DNA of 64,000 nt from assembly GCF_003865405.1 (NCBI RefSeq), contig NZ_RQVQ01000008.1, forward strand, positions 48,513 through 112,512. The letters run 5' to 3'. Origin of the DNA: Paenimyroides tangerinum (GTDB lineage Bacteria > Bacteroidota > Bacteroidia > Flavobacteriales > Flavobacteriaceae). The notes beneath the pieces are model-generated. The model was given only the letters and a program-made list of their open reading frames with translations. It was not told the DNA's origin and ran no database searches. Below are positions 16,480 through 26,616 of the stretch, in pieces. How positions within the stretch are numbered: the first letter of the stretch is position 1; every line of letters starts with the position of its first letter. The position numbers were made by a program, and so were the translations under genes.

Positions 16480-16773
16480 AATTTTTGTTTTTAAAAGAAT
16501 TTTATGATTGTCCGTAATTAATAATAAATTTATTCAATTTAAATCGTGATGCATTATCTAAACGTAGTTTTCAAATTATCATTACACTTCATTTAAATCA
16601 ATGTGTTAAAGTTTTGACACTAACACAAATTAACCAATAAAACACGAGTTATATTTAACGAATATACAAAATTTTGTGAATACATTTAGTTTTATAACCA
16701 AATTACACAGATTTACAATCCATCTATTTATCCAAAAATTAAACCTGCAATATCTAAATCATAAAAAAACAAA
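16480..16773. other. Non-coding stretch with no clear function
   Basis: Nearly 300 AT-rich bases without an ORF. A weak inverted repeat GTGTTA...TAACAC lies near 16600-16626, and a sequence near 16700-16720 weakly resembles the REP palindrome. I see no promoter box or RNA gene that I would defend. Confidence 0.4.
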
Positions 16774-16798
16774 AAACCTTCCCGATAAAGGAAGGTTT
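16774..16798 (-). terminator. Terminator after tRNA-Arg
   Basis: A 9-bp stem AAACCTTCC with GGAAGGTTT and a T run on the minus strand, 3 bases after the tRNA 3' end. Confidence 0.75.
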
Positions 16799-16800
16799 CG

Positions 16801-16873
16801 TGACCGCGACGGGATTCGAACCCACATCGTCAGAACCGGAATCTGATATTCTATCCAATTGAACTACGCAGCC
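16801..16873 (-). tRNA. tRNA-Arg (anticodon CCG)
   Basis: On the minus strand the 73-nt sequence folds as a tRNA: acceptor stem GGCTGCG with CGCGGTC (two G-U pairs), discriminator A, a D-arm containing AGTTCAATTGGAT, anticodon stem TCAGA/TCTGA with loop TTCCGGT (anticodon CCG, reading CGG), and T-loop GGTTCGAATCC. The CCA end is not encoded. It lies 5 bases after the YqeY gene and ends in its own terminator, so it may be cotranscribed with that gene. Confidence 0.93.
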
Positions 16874-16878
16874 AATTA

Positions 16879-17328
16879 TTATGCTGTAAGTAATTTTTTA
16901 ACTACCGTTGAGATTGTTTTTCCATCTGCAGAACCAGACAATTTAGCATTTGCTAATCCCATCACTTGTCCCATCGAACCCATTCCGGCAAATCCGCCTT
17001 CTGAGATGATTTGAGCAACGATTGCTTCTACTTCTTCTATTGATAACTGAGCTGGTAAAAACTGCTCGATAACCGCTGCCTGAGCTAATTCTGGTTCAGC
17101 TAAATCTGCACGGTTTTGACCTGTGAAAATGGCTGCGCTATCTTTACGTTGTTTAACCAACTTTTGTAAAATTTTTATTTCGTCTTCTTCTGTTAATTCC
17201 ACACCAGTTCCTGAAGTTTGTGCTAATAACAATTCAGATTTCACAGCTCTTAAAGATTCTAAAGCCACTTGGTCTTTAGATTTCATAGCTGTTTTCAATG
17301 CGTCCATAATTTTAGCTTGTAAACTCAT
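16879..17328 (-). CDS. GatB/YqeY domain protein
   Basis: A 149-aa stand-alone YqeY protein, homologous to the tRNA-binding tail domain of GatB in the Asp/Glu-tRNA amidotransferase. Landmarks are SLRAVKSELLLA, EIKILQKLVKQRKDS, a QFLPAQLS turn and GMGSMGQVMG near the C-terminus. The precise role is not settled. In Flavobacteria it commonly follows ftsZ, as here, but it is separated by a terminator and has its own TACCTTTG promoter box. A tRNA-Arg gene follows at once. Confidence 0.9.
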   Translation of the reverse strand: MSLQAKIMDALKTAMKSKDQVALESLRAVKSELLLAQTSGTGVELTEEDEIKILQKLVKQRKDSAAIFTGQNRADLAEPELAQAAVIEQFLPAQLSIEEVEAIVAQIISEGGFAGMGSMGQVMGLANAKLSGSADGKTISTVVKKLLTA

Positions 17329-17350
17329 TTCTCTATTTTTTTAGTTTGTA

Positions 17351-17358
17351 CAAAGGTA
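17351..17358 (-). promoter_or_regulatory. -7 box of the YqeY gene
   Basis: Minus strand TACCTTTG, 22 bases before the ATG at 17328 and just after the dcw terminator. Confidence 0.5.
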
Positions 17359-17363
17359 TTAAA

Positions 17364-17395
17364 AAACCCAAAATAAGCGATGTTATTTTGGGTTT
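17364..17395 (-). terminator. Terminator of the dcw operon after ftsZ
   Basis: A perfect 13-bp stem AAACCCAAAATAA with TTATTTTGGGTTT, a 6-nt loop and six Ts on the minus strand, 24 bases after the ftsZ stop. Confidence 0.85.
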
Positions 17396-17419
17396 AGTAA
17401 ATATAAATCTAATCTATAA

Positions 17420-19387
17420 CTAATCTACATTATCATGTAAGAATGAATTATTTGAACGCAATTGCATATCATTGTTGCTATCTGTTCCTAAAGACATTCT
17501 TGAAGTCTGAGAAGTTTGATTCGAATATAAATCAACTCCCATTCTTTTGTAAGCAGGTTCTTTTTCCAAATCATTCAATTGTGCATTCACGTTATTGAAT
17601 TTATGGTTAAAGTCTTTCATTTTACGCTTACGTTCTTCTGCACGACCTTTTAAAATATCGTTAATAGATAAATCGATTGGCGAAATTTCATCTGAAGTTC
17701 TGATTGAATTTGGAATAGAAGTTTCTGTACGAACTGTAAATCCGAAATCTTCTTCAACTTCCTCAACTACAACCTTCTTATTTAATTTCTCTTCAACATC
17801 CATATAATCATCCAATGAATAACGAATTACTTCATTTGGATTTTTTACTTCTTCGATTTTTTCTTCTTGAACTGGTTTAGCCATTTCTGGTTCATTGTTC
17901 GTAAAGAAATTTAATTCTTTGTTTGAAAACATTTCATGCTGCCCCTCAAATTCACGTTCTTGTTGAACAATATCAAACGTAAATTGCATTGGAGCTTCTT
18001 CAACAACAGCTTTTGGTTTCACAATAATAAATTGTGGGTCAATTACCTGAATGTCGCGAATATCTTGCGTTTTAATTTGTTTGATTTCAAACTGAGGTTG
18101 CTCATTTACCGCTGGATTAACAACTTGTTCCACTACTGGAGTTGCAACCGCATGAGCAACTGGATTAGTAGTTTGAACTATTGTTTTTTTTTCAACGTCG
18201 GTATTAGATGTGTTTTGAAAATCATCATCTAATCCGTAAACGATTCTTCCTGAATTGGAAAATCCATTATTCATTAAAGGTTGTTCTGGTGATGGCGCAG
18301 AGAAAGTTGGTACATTTGGCTGAGTTAAATTAGCCGTTACTCTTTGTTCATCTCCTAAAACATGAATGATTTTATTTGGTTCAGATGAGCTCACAATTTC
18401 TTGTTGTTGCTCAACATTAAAACCCGTTGCAATAATTGTTACAGCGATAGAATCTCCTAAAGATTCATCTTCACCAACTCCCATAATGATGTTTGCATTA
18501 TGTCCAGCTTCCATTTGGATATGGTCGTTGATTTCACCGATTTCATCAATCGTGATTTCATTCTCACCAGAAACAATTAACAACAATACGTTTTTAGCAC
18601 CTGTAATTTTATTATCGTTTAATAACGGAGAATCTAAAGCAGAAACAATTGCTTCTTTTGCTCTATTTTCACCTGAAGCTAAAGACGAACCCATTATTGC
18701 AGTTCCACTGTTAGATAGAACAGTTTTAGCATCTTTTAAATCGATATTTTGTGTATAGTGATGTGTAATAACTTCAGCAATACCACGAGAAGCAGTTGCT
18801 AAAACTTCATCAGCTTTAGAGAAACCAGCCTTGAAACCTAAGTTTCCGTAAACTTCTCTTAATTTATTATTATTGATAACAATTAATGAATCTACTACTT
18901 TTCTTAATTTTTCAACTCCACGTAAAGCTTGTTCTTGACGAACTTTACCTTCGAATTGAAAAGGAATCGTAACGATACCAACTGTTAATATATCTCTTTC
19001 TTTAGACAATTGAGCAATTACCGGAGCAGCACCTGTACCTGTACCACCACCCATACCAGCGGTAATGAAAACCATCTTAGTATTTGAGTCTAATAATTGT
19101 TCGATTTCTTCTATACTTTCTAATGCAGATTGTTGTCCAACATCAGGATTTGCACCAGCTCCTAAACCTTCAGTTAACGCAATACCTAACTGAATTTTTG
19201 TTGGAACAGTACTGTTTTGAAGTGCCTGAGCGTCTGTATTACAAACAACAAAGTCAACTCCTTTAATCCCTTGATTAAACATGTGGTTAATGGCATTACT
19301 ACCGCCACCTCCAACTCCGATTACTTTAATTACATTTGATTGATTTTTTGGTAAATCAAATGTGATGTTTTCAAATGTGTTATCCAT
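17420..19387 (-). CDS. ftsZ: Cell-division GTPase FtsZ with long C-terminal extension
   Basis: Tubulin-like GTPase that assembles the cytokinetic Z-ring. The N-terminal half has [15 protein letters not shown] and the tubulin signature GGGTGTG (113-119). At 655 aa it is far longer than the roughly 380-aa E. coli protein: residues after about 340 are a low-complexity linker rich in Gln, Val, Pro and Glu, then a charged helix ([19 protein letters not shown]) and a terminal peptide SFLHDNVD that probably binds FtsA. Long FtsZ linkers are typical of Flavobacteria. It is the last gene of the dcw operon, 15 bases after ftsA, followed by a terminator. Confidence 0.96.
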   Translation of the reverse strand: MDNTFENITFDLPKNQSNVIKVIGVGGGGSNAINHMFNQGIKGVDFVVCNTDAQALQNSTVPTKIQLGIALTEGLGAGANPDVGQQSALESIEEIEQLLDSNTKMVFITAGMGGGTGTGAAPVIAQLSKERDILTVGIVTIPFQFEGKVRQEQALRGVEKLRKVVDSLIVINNNKLREVYGNLGFKAGFSKADEVLATASRGIAEVITHHYTQNIDLKDAKTVLSNSGTAIMGSSLASGENRAKEAIVSALDSPLLNDNKITGAKNVLLLIVSGENEITIDEIGEINDHIQMEAGHNANIIMGVGEDESLGDSIAVTIIATGFNVEQQQEIVSSSEPNKIIHVLGDEQRVTANLTQPNVPTFSAPSPEQPLMNNGFSNSGRIVYGLDDDFQNTSNTDVEKKTIVQTTNPVAHAVATPVVEQVVNPAVNEQPQFEIKQIKTQDIRDIQVIDPQFIIVKPKAVVEEAPMQFTFDIVQQEREFEGQHEMFSNKELNFFTNNEPEMAKPVQEEKIEEVKNPNEVIRYSLDDYMDVEEKLNKKVVVEEVEEDFGFTVRTETSIPNSIRTSDEISPIDLSINDILKGRAEERKRKMKDFNHKFNNVNAQLNDLEKEPAYKRMGVDLYSNQTSQTSRMSLGTDSNNDMQLRSNNSFLHDNVD

Positions 19388-19402
19388 TATTATGCGGTTT
19401 AT

Positions 19403-20815
19403 TTATTCTGATTTATCGATAAATTCTTTAAACTTAGATAAAAAATTACCAAAAAATCTTCCTTTTATATTATCTACAGTCGAAGGCTTTTCAACTTCGC
19501 TTTCGATAATTACTTCTGTTTCTTTTTCTTTTATAACAACTTGTTCTTGTTCAATTTCTGTAACGGCATTAACCGTTTGAGCAACAACATTGGTTTTTGC
19601 AACTTGATAATAATCATCATTTTCATGTCCTTTTACATAAATCTGACTTCTAGAATTATTCAAATCACTTTCCATTGTTAAACCAACTCCAGTTGCATAC
19701 AATGGTCTTGCTACAACTTTTGCAGAATCTCCTGCGATGTGTTCATTTGGAAAACCAATTCGTGTGTCAATTCCAGTAATGTATTCTACCAACTGTTTGA
19801 TGTGTTTCAATTCAGACCCACCACCTGTAAGAACGATTCCAGCAATTAATTTTTTTCTTGGATTATCATATCCATAAGCTTTGATTTCAGAGAAAATCAT
19901 TTCAATAATTTCAACTACACGAGCATGAATAATTTTTGAAAGATTTTTTAGAGAAATCTCTTTTGCATCTTGACCACGTAAACCTGGAATTGATACAATC
20001 TCGTTATCTCTATTTTCTCCCGGCCAAGCCGAACCAAAACGTGTTTTTAATAACTCAGCTTGTTTTTCAATAATCGAACAACCTTCTTTTATATCTTCTG
20101 TTATCACATTTCCTCCGAATGGAACCACAGCCGTATGGCGAATAATTCCGTCTTTGAAAATAGCTAAATCTGTTGTTCCTCCACCGATATCGATTAAAGC
20201 AACACCAGCTTCTTTTTCTTCATTACTTAAAACAGCTTCTGCTGAAGCAAGTGGTTCAAGAGTTAAACCCGAAAGTTCTAATCCAGCATCTTTAACACAA
20301 CGTCCTGCATTTCGGATAGAAGAAGATTGTCCAACAACTACGTGGAAACTTGCTTCTAATCTACGTCCATACATTCCGATTGGTTCTTTGATACCCGCTT
20401 CGTCATCGATTTTAAATTCTTGAGGAAGCACGTGAATGATTTCTTCGCCAGGTAACATCGTTAATTTCTGAACCTGATTAATCAATAATTCAATATCTGC
20501 ATCAGAAATCACATTGTCTGGATTTTCTCTACTGATATATTCGTGATGTTGAATACTTCTGATATGTTGACCAGCGATACCAACCACCACATCTTTAATT
20601 TTATATCCCGATTCTGCTTCTGCTAAAGCAACCGCATTCTGAATCGATTGAATTGTTTGTGTAATATTATTAACAACACCTCTCTTAACACCTAAACTTT
20701 TGGCGTTTCCAACTCCTAAGATCTCGAGTTTTCCATACTCGTTTCTCTTTCCGACCATCGCAACAATTTTTGTTGTTCCGATGTCTAAACCTACAGCGAT
20801 ATTGTTCTTGTTCAT
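19403..20815 (-). CDS. ftsA: Cell-division protein FtsA
   Basis: Actin-like ATPase that tethers FtsZ to the membrane. GLDIGTTKIVAMVG forms the first phosphate loop and DIGGGTTDLAIF the second; GIVLTGGGSEL gives the adenosine motif. At 470 aa it exceeds the usual 420; the extra sequence is an acidic linker before a C-terminal amphipathic helix (GRFFGNFLSKFKEFID) that should be the membrane-targeting segment. It begins 7 bases after ftsQ and ends 15 bases before ftsZ. Confidence 0.95.
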   Translation of the reverse strand: MNKNNIAVGLDIGTTKIVAMVGKRNEYGKLEILGVGNAKSLGVKRGVVNNITQTIQSIQNAVALAEAESGYKIKDVVVGIAGQHIRSIQHHEYISRENPDNVISDADIELLINQVQKLTMLPGEEIIHVLPQEFKIDDEAGIKEPIGMYGRRLEASFHVVVGQSSSIRNAGRCVKDAGLELSGLTLEPLASAEAVLSNEEKEAGVALIDIGGGTTDLAIFKDGIIRHTAVVPFGGNVITEDIKEGCSIIEKQAELLKTRFGSAWPGENRDNEIVSIPGLRGQDAKEISLKNLSKIIHARVVEIIEMIFSEIKAYGYDNPRKKLIAGIVLTGGGSELKHIKQLVEYITGIDTRIGFPNEHIAGDSAKVVARPLYATGVGLTMESDLNNSRSQIYVKGHENDDYYQVAKTNVVAQTVNAVTEIEQEQVVIKEKETEVIIESEVEKPSTVDNIKGRFFGNFLSKFKEFIDKSE

Positions 20816-20822
20816 AACTATT

Positions 20823-21548
20823 TTATTTCGTGCAAATAACTTGTTCAGTAAATCTTAAATTAACGTTCTTGTAATACGGTACGATTGTGTCGTTTTTTGA
20901 GTAGTGAAGAAAAGCTTTATAATTATTAAATTTCTTTTCAACTTCTGTTAATCTACCAAACTCAACATTGTAATCGTATTCACGAACCGTCAAATTCAAA
21001 CTTTGATCTGGATTTATTTTAATTCCAGTAATACTTTTTTTAAGAAAATCATCTTCAAAAATCACATTCAACATCCGAATAAACTCTTGTCTATTCCGAT
21101 CAGAAACCTTGCCTAAAACCACTGGTACATGCGCACTAAAATGATCTGACAACGGCATCCTTCCACCCTGCGTGTCAATGTAATATGAACCATTTCCTGT
21201 AAGAACTCTTGCTATTGCCGTCTTCTGAACTACTTCTGCATTTAAAACTCCATTCGCATCAAAATACACTTGCGATGAAGCAATCATTTCATTTTTTTGC
21301 AGTTCTTGCTCCAACTTATTCAAATCTAAATCATCTTTAAATACGTTGTTCGCATTTGGGAAATTTTGTTTCAACAAGTTATTAACCATTTCTTGTGTTA
21401 TAAAATGGTTATTATTGCTCAAAAATTTCACTTCAATAGCATCAACTGTTCTTTGTTTTGAACGCGATTGCGCAAAAACAAATAGTCCAATTAGCGCAAA
21501 AATACTTAGCACTAAATACACATCGAACCAGTTGATTTTCTTTAACAT
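20823..21548 (-). CDS. ftsQ: Cell-division protein FtsQ
   Basis: A 241-aa bitopic divisome protein: a cytoplasmic start, one membrane helix (about 10-26), then a POTRA-like periplasmic domain (IEVKFLSNNNHFITQEMVN and onward). Sequence conservation in FtsQ is low, so the call rests on topology and position between murC and ftsA. It links early (FtsA/Z) and late (FtsL/I/W) division proteins. It follows murC by 4 bases. Confidence 0.88.
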   Translation of the reverse strand: MLKKINWFDVYLVLSIFALIGLFVFAQSRSKQRTVDAIEVKFLSNNNHFITQEMVNNLLKQNFPNANNVFKDDLDLNKLEQELQKNEMIASSQVYFDANGVLNAEVVQKTAIARVLTGNGSYYIDTQGGRMPLSDHFSAHVPVVLGKVSDRNRQEFIRMLNVIFEDDFLKKSITGIKINPDQSLNLTVREYDYNVEFGRLTEVEKKFNNYKAFLHYSKNDTIVPYYKNVNLRFTEQVICTK

Positions 21549-21552
21549 TTTC

Positions 21553-22908
21553 TTATTTTAATCTATTTTCTAAAATCTCTTTAATTTCATCTACCATTTC
21601 TCCAATATCTCCGGCGCCAATAGTAACCAAAACTTCTTCATTGGTTTCAGAAACGAATTGAATCAATTGCTCTTTTGAAATTAAAAATTTATTTTCATTT
21701 TTCATCTTATCTAAAAGAACTTGAGAAGTTACGCCTTCCATCGGTAATTCACGAGCTGGATAAATGTCTAACAAATAAATCTCATCGAACTTTGATAAAC
21801 TCGTTGCAAAATCATCCATAAAATCATTTGTTCTACTGAATAAATGGGGTTGAAAAACAGCAACTATTTTTTTGTTTGGATACAACTCACGAACCGCATC
21901 ATAAACCGCATTTATTTCTGTTGGATGATGTGCATAATCATCGATATAAACACAATCTTCGTTTCTAACTTTAAATGAAAAACGACGTCGTACTCCACTA
22001 AAAGTTGCTAACGCATCTTTGATTTGTTTGGCAGTCAATCCGTATTTTCTTGCCATAGAAATAGCCAAACTTGCATTTAGCACATTGTGTTCTCCTGGCA
22101 TTTGTAAGTGAATATCTTTGATTGTTTCGCCTTCAAAACGCAAATCAAAAACACGCATTCCATTTTCAATTTTCAAATTTTCTGCAACAATATTTGTATC
22201 AGAATTGATTCCAACCTTTGTACCTTCAATCGCAACGTGATCGGCTACAAAAAGATTTTCTTTATCAGAAACTTTATCTGCAAATTCTTGAAACGATTTC
22301 TTGATTTCATCGTTAGTTCCGTAAATATCAAGGTGATCCGCATCGTTCGAAATCACACAAGCAATATTGGGGTGCAAATGTAAGAAAGATCTGTCAAATT
22401 CGTCTGCTTCAACCACAGTAACTGTCTTGCCTTCGCCAACTAAATTTGAATTATAATTCTCTAAAACACCTCCTAAAAAAGAAGTTACATCAACCTTGTT
22501 TTGAAACAAAATATGAGCTAACATACTCGAAGTCGTTGTTTTACCGTGTGTACCTGAAACTGCAAAACAGAATGAATTTTCAGTAATCAGTCCTAAAACT
22601 TCGGCACGTTTTTTTATTTCAAAATTATTATCAATAAAATAATTCCATTCGCTATGATTTTTTGGAATCGCTGGTGTAATAACAACCAAAGTTTCTTCCT
22701 TATCAAAAAAAGCCTTTGAAATCAATTCTAAATTATCTTCAAAATGAATCGCAATTCCTTCTGCTTCTAACTCATCAGTCAAATGCGTTCGTGTTTTATC
22801 GTAACCAGCAACATTTTTTCCTAATCGATGAAAATAACGTGCAATAGCACTCATTCCGATTCCTCCGATTCCGATAAAAAACACATTTTTTAAAGTTGCT
22901 ATATTCAT
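21553..22908 (-). CDS. murC: UDP-N-acetylmuramate-L-alanine ligase
   Basis: Adds the first L-alanine to UDP-MurNAc with ATP, in the cytoplasm. The N-terminal Rossmann motif is FIGIGGIGMSAIA (11-23), the P-loop is SGTHGKTT (118-125), and the ligase signature DDYAHHPTEI lies near residue 335. Length 451 aa is normal. One base separates it from murG upstream, 4 from ftsQ downstream. Confidence 0.96.
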   Translation of the reverse strand: MNIATLKNVFFIGIGGIGMSAIARYFHRLGKNVAGYDKTRTHLTDELEAEGIAIHFEDNLELISKAFFDKEETLVVITPAIPKNHSEWNYFIDNNFEIKKRAEVLGLITENSFCFAVSGTHGKTTTSSMLAHILFQNKVDVTSFLGGVLENYNSNLVGEGKTVTVVEADEFDRSFLHLHPNIACVISNDADHLDIYGTNDEIKKSFQEFADKVSDKENLFVADHVAIEGTKVGINSDTNIVAENLKIENGMRVFDLRFEGETIKDIHLQMPGEHNVLNASLAISMARKYGLTAKQIKDALATFSGVRRRFSFKVRNEDCVYIDDYAHHPTEINAVYDAVRELYPNKKIVAVFQPHLFSRTNDFMDDFATSLSKFDEIYLLDIYPARELPMEGVTSQVLLDKMKNENKFLISKEQLIQFVSETNEEVLVTIGAGDIGEMVDEIKEILENRLK

Positions 22909-22909
22909 C

Positions 22910-24001
22910 TTATTTTATTAATTGTACTATTTGTTTTACTATATCTTTTGTTGCATCTGGTTTTGCAAGTTTTTTCAGATTTTCTGAAAGTGCTTTTGTA
23001 TGATTTTCATCTGCAACAATTTTTTTGAATTCTGATTCGAAACGTTGGTCTAATTCAGATTCTTTGATTAAAATCGCACCGTTTTTATCTGCAATACTTT
23101 TAGCGTTTTTGGTTTGATGGTCTTCAGCTACATTTGGCGACGGGATAAAAATCACTGGTTTTCCAACAATTGCTAATTCCGAAACAGATGAAGCACCTGC
23201 TCTAGAAATAATCACATCAGCTGCAGCATAAAGCAAATCCATTTGTTCAAAAAAAGCATTTACTTGAACGTTTTCTGTATTGTATTTTTTATATTCATCA
23301 AAATAAAACTTCCCACATTGCCAAATCACTTGCACATTATTTTCAGTAAAGAAATTTAATTTTTGTTCTATCAACTGATTGATTTTTCTAGCTCCCAAAC
23401 TTCCCCCTAAAACAACGACCGTTTTTTTATTCGGATTCAATTTAAAACTTTCAATCGCTTGATTTCTTTTTGAATCAATCGATAACAAATCTTGACGCAC
23501 TGGATTTCCTGTTAATTGAATTTTTTCATTATCAAAAAAACGTTCCAATCCTTCATAAGCCACACAAATTGATTTAGCTTTTTTAGCCAACATTTTATTT
23601 GTAATTCCTGGATATGAATTTTGCTCTTGAATTACCGTTGGAATATTCATTGAACCTGCAACTTTAACCACAGCTCCACTTGCAAAACCACCCGTTCCGA
23701 TTACTACATCGGGTTTGAATTTATTTATAATTCCGCGCGATTTAATCAAGCTCGAAAGAAACTTAACAGGAAACATTAAATTACTTAAAGTTAACTTACG
23801 CTGAATTCCAGCAATCCATAAACCTTGGATTTGATAACCAGCCGCAGGAACTTTTTGCATTTCCATTTTATCTTGCGCACCAACAAACAAAATTTCAGCC
23901 TCAGGAAACTGAGCTTTAAGTTCGTTCGCAATAGCAATCGCCGGATAAATATGTCCGCCTGTTCCACCACCGCTAATTATAAATCTTGGATTCGTTTTCA
24001 T
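22910..24001 (-). CDS. murG: UDP-GlcNAc:lipid I N-acetylglucosaminyltransferase
   Basis: Membrane-associated GT-B glycosyltransferase that converts lipid I to lipid II. The acceptor-side loop [10 protein letters not shown] (11-20), the second glycine loop [13 protein letters not shown] and the donor motif [12 protein letters not shown] are all present. Length 363 aa is normal. Four bases after ftsW and one before murC, within the dcw operon. Confidence 0.96.
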   Translation of the reverse strand: MKTNPRFIISGGGTGGHIYPAIAIANELKAQFPEAEILFVGAQDKMEMQKVPAAGYQIQGLWIAGIQRKLTLSNLMFPVKFLSSLIKSRGIINKFKPDVVIGTGGFASGAVVKVAGSMNIPTVIQEQNSYPGITNKMLAKKAKSICVAYEGLERFFDNEKIQLTGNPVRQDLLSIDSKRNQAIESFKLNPNKKTVVVLGGSLGARKINQLIEQKLNFFTENNVQVIWQCGKFYFDEYKKYNTENVQVNAFFEQMDLLYAAADVIISRAGASSVSELAIVGKPVIFIPSPNVAEDHQTKNAKSIADKNGAILIKESELDQRFESEFKKIVADENHTKALSENLKKLAKPDATKDIVKQIVQLIK

Positions 24002-24005
24002 TTTA

Positions 24006-25274
24006 TTATTTATTAAGAACTGCGTTCATCGGATTATCTCCTTCTAATTCACGTTCTTCTTTATCTGCTAATTCTTGTTCTTCTAACAATCGTTTAAAAG
24101 CTTCTTGCTTTGCAGCATTATCTGCCATTTGTCTTTTAATTTCGTCTTCTTTTCGAGAAACACTTAATATGATTCCTAAAGAAAGACAGGTCATCCAAAT
24201 TGAGGTTCCTCCACTACTTACTAAAGGCAAAGGTTGACCAGTTGTTGGAAATATTTCTACGGCAACTCCCATATTGATAATCGCTTGGAATATGATAGAA
24301 AATCCAAGTCCGATGACGAGATACTTTCCAAAGAGATTTGGAGCTTTGTTACTCACCACTAAAAAACGGAAGAGCAAAAGAACATAAACTCCTAAAATCA
24401 ACATTCCGCCAATAAATCCGAATTCTTCAACAATAATTGCATAAATAAAATCGGAAGATGATTGTGGAAGAAAATTCTTTTGAATGCTTTTTCCGGGACC
24501 AACTCCAAAAACTTCACCTTGAGCAATTGCAATTTTAGCATTTTCAATTTGATAACGATCAATATCTTTATCATCAGAACCAAAACGGTCAATACGAGCC
24601 ACCCAAGTACTTAATCGAGATGGTGCATAATCTGGAAAAGCCTTAGCTGCAAAAAATGCCATAACTCCCATTACCAATCCAAATCCAAGAACTTTACCAA
24701 GGTATTTCAATGGATATTTCCCAATAAATAACAACATACAAACCGATGCAAAAATGATGGCCGCTGTTGAGAAATTGGATGGGAAAATCGGCAATATAAT
24801 TAATCCGACAGGAGCCCAAACCCAAAGTAATGATTTATTGAACGAATATTCTTCATCACTAAATTTCCACAGAAACCAAGATAAATAAGCCATTAATGAA
24901 ATCCATCCGATAGATGAAGGCTGAAATGACAAATTAATTCCAGGAATATTTAACCATCTACTTGCATTTGCTCCTCCAATCATCATTCCTTGAGCGGCTG
25001 TTAAAAACAACAAACCAACAACAGGAATCCAAGCAATTGGTGCAAAATATTTCAATCGATCAAAAGGCATTCTATGAAACACAAAAACAATCACAATTCC
25101 GACAAGAATATGAAAGAAATGTTTCATCAACAAACCAATAATAGAACCTGTTCCTACGACGTGTACCAAGTTTGAACTGGCACTAAAAACAGGCATAAAC
25201 GAGAACAGAGCCAACAAAATAACGTAGGCCCAAATAGCTTTATCACCTTCAAAACGGGATAATAACTTTCTCAT
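24006..25274 (-). CDS. ftsW: SEDS peptidoglycan glycosyltransferase FtsW
   Basis: A polytopic membrane protein of the SEDS family that polymerises septal peptidoglycan together with FtsI. About ten membrane helices are visible in 422 aa, with the conserved [18 protein letters not shown] and PLVSSGGTS motifs. The C-terminal cytoplasmic tail (from about 375) is charged ([20 protein letters not shown]) and longer than in E. coli. FtsW rather than RodA is chosen because of its place between murD and murG. Confidence 0.94.
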   Translation of the reverse strand: MRKLLSRFEGDKAIWAYVILLALFSFMPVFSASSNLVHVVGTGSIIGLLMKHFFHILVGIVIVFVFHRMPFDRLKYFAPIAWIPVVGLLFLTAAQGMMIGGANASRWLNIPGINLSFQPSSIGWISLMAYLSWFLWKFSDEEYSFNKSLLWVWAPVGLIILPIFPSNFSTAAIIFASVCMLLFIGKYPLKYLGKVLGFGLVMGVMAFFAAKAFPDYAPSRLSTWVARIDRFGSDDKDIDRYQIENAKIAIAQGEVFGVGPGKSIQKNFLPQSSSDFIYAIIVEEFGFIGGMLILGVYVLLLFRFLVVSNKAPNLFGKYLVIGLGFSIIFQAIINMGVAVEIFPTTGQPLPLVSSGGTSIWMTCLSLGIILSVSRKEDEIKRQMADNAAKQEAFKRLLEEQELADKEERELEGDNPMNAVLNK

Positions 25275-25283
25275 AATTGGTTT

Positions 25284-26615
25284 TTATAATTTATTTACTT
25301 CTTCTTTAAATTGATCTCCACGATCTTCATAACTCTTGAACAAATCGAAACTTGCGCAACAAGGTGATAATAAAACCGTATCTCCTTGTTCTGCCATTTT
25401 GCTTGCTAACGAAACCGCATCTTTCATAGAAGCTGTTTCTAACATCACATCAACAACACTTGAAAATGCTTGTTTTATTTTTTCGTTATCCAAACCTAAA
25501 CAAATAATCGCTTTTACTTTTTCGTTAACGAACGACATCAATTCATCGTAATCGTTTCCTTTATCAACTCCTCCAACAATCCAAATCGTTGGCGCATTTA
25601 CACTTTCTAAAGCAAAATAAGTTGCGTTTACGTTTGTTGCTTTTGAATCGTTGATATATAAAACTTTGTTTACACGATTTACTTTTTCTAAACGATGCGG
25701 AACTCCGTCAAAGTTTGATAAACTCTCACGAATAGTTTGTTTACGTACACGCATCATCTGCGCTACTAATGTTGCTGCCATAGCATTTTTTACATTATGT
25801 TTTCCTTCTATAGCAATTTCATTAGTTGGAATTGTAACGTTTTCTTCTTTTATCATCGCTATTATGTTGTTATCTTTTAAAAATGCACCTTGCTCTAAAA
25901 CTTGTGTTAATGAAAAAGGTACTAATTGTGCTTTTGTTTTATTATTTTTTAACCATTTCTGAATTTCGACATCATCAGCATCATAAATCAAATAATCTTC
26001 TTCGGTTTGATTCATAGTGATTCTGAACTTGGCATCGATATAATTTTGATATTCGTAATTGTATCTATCTAAATGATCTGGACTTAGATTGGTAATAATT
26101 GCAATATGTGGTTTGTAATTTTCGATTCCATCTAATTGGAAACTACTTAATTCAAGTACATAAGCTCGGTCAGGATTTTCTGCAATTTGTTGTGCATAAC
26201 TATCTCCAATGTTTCCAGCAATTCCGATATCTAATCCGGCTTGTTTAAGAACGTGATGTGTTAGCAAAGTAGTTGTTGTTTTTCCATTACTACCGGTTAT
26301 TCCAATTGAAATATTTTTAGCAAACGGAAAAGCAAATTCGATTTCAGAAATCACTTTAACTCCTTTAGACAACAAATCTTTTACAATCTGAACCTTATCA
26401 GGAATTCCAGGACTTTTCATAACCACATCGGCTTGAAGAATTCGATCAACTGAATGTTGATTCTCTTCCCACTCAATACCTTGTCCGTTCAAAACATTTT
26501 TATAATGTTCTTTAATCGAACCTGCATCTGACAAGAAAACTTCAAATCCTTTTTGTTTTCCAAGAATTGCCGTTCCAACACCGCTTTCGCCTCCACCTAG
26601 TACAACTAACTTCAT
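25284..26615 (-). CDS. murD: UDP-N-acetylmuramoyl-L-alanine-D-glutamate ligase
   Basis: Adds D-glutamate to UDP-MurNAc-L-Ala. The N-terminal domain starts LVVLGGGESGVG, the P-loop is TGSNGKTT (107-114), and the Mur ligase motif NDSKATN is near residue 318; SPCCASFD near the end is typical of MurD. Length 443 aa is normal. Nine bases separate it from ftsW, one from mraY. Confidence 0.95.
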   Translation of the reverse strand: MKLVVLGGGESGVGTAILGKQKGFEVFLSDAGSIKEHYKNVLNGQGIEWEENQHSVDRILQADVVMKSPGIPDKVQIVKDLLSKGVKVISEIEFAFPFAKNISIGITGSNGKTTTTLLTHHVLKQAGLDIGIAGNIGDSYAQQIAENPDRAYVLELSSFQLDGIENYKPHIAIITNLSPDHLDRYNYEYQNYIDAKFRITMNQTEEDYLIYDADDVEIQKWLKNNKTKAQLVPFSLTQVLEQGAFLKDNNIIAMIKEENVTIPTNEIAIEGKHNVKNAMAATLVAQMMRVRKQTIRESLSNFDGVPHRLEKVNRVNKVLYINDSKATNVNATYFALESVNAPTIWIVGGVDKGNDYDELMSFVNEKVKAIICLGLDNEKIKQAFSSVVDVMLETASMKDAVSLASKMAEQGDTVLLSPCCASFDLFKSYEDRGDQFKEEVNKL

Positions 26616-26616
26616 A

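Noticed and set aside
16774..16873. Possible integration site at tRNA-Arg
   Set aside because: No integrase gene and no duplicated tRNA 3' end were seen in the neighbourhood.
18366..18758. A 130-codon ORF opposite ftsZ
   Set aside because: It is a shadow of the highly conserved FtsZ GTPase domain; its composition follows from the reverse complement.
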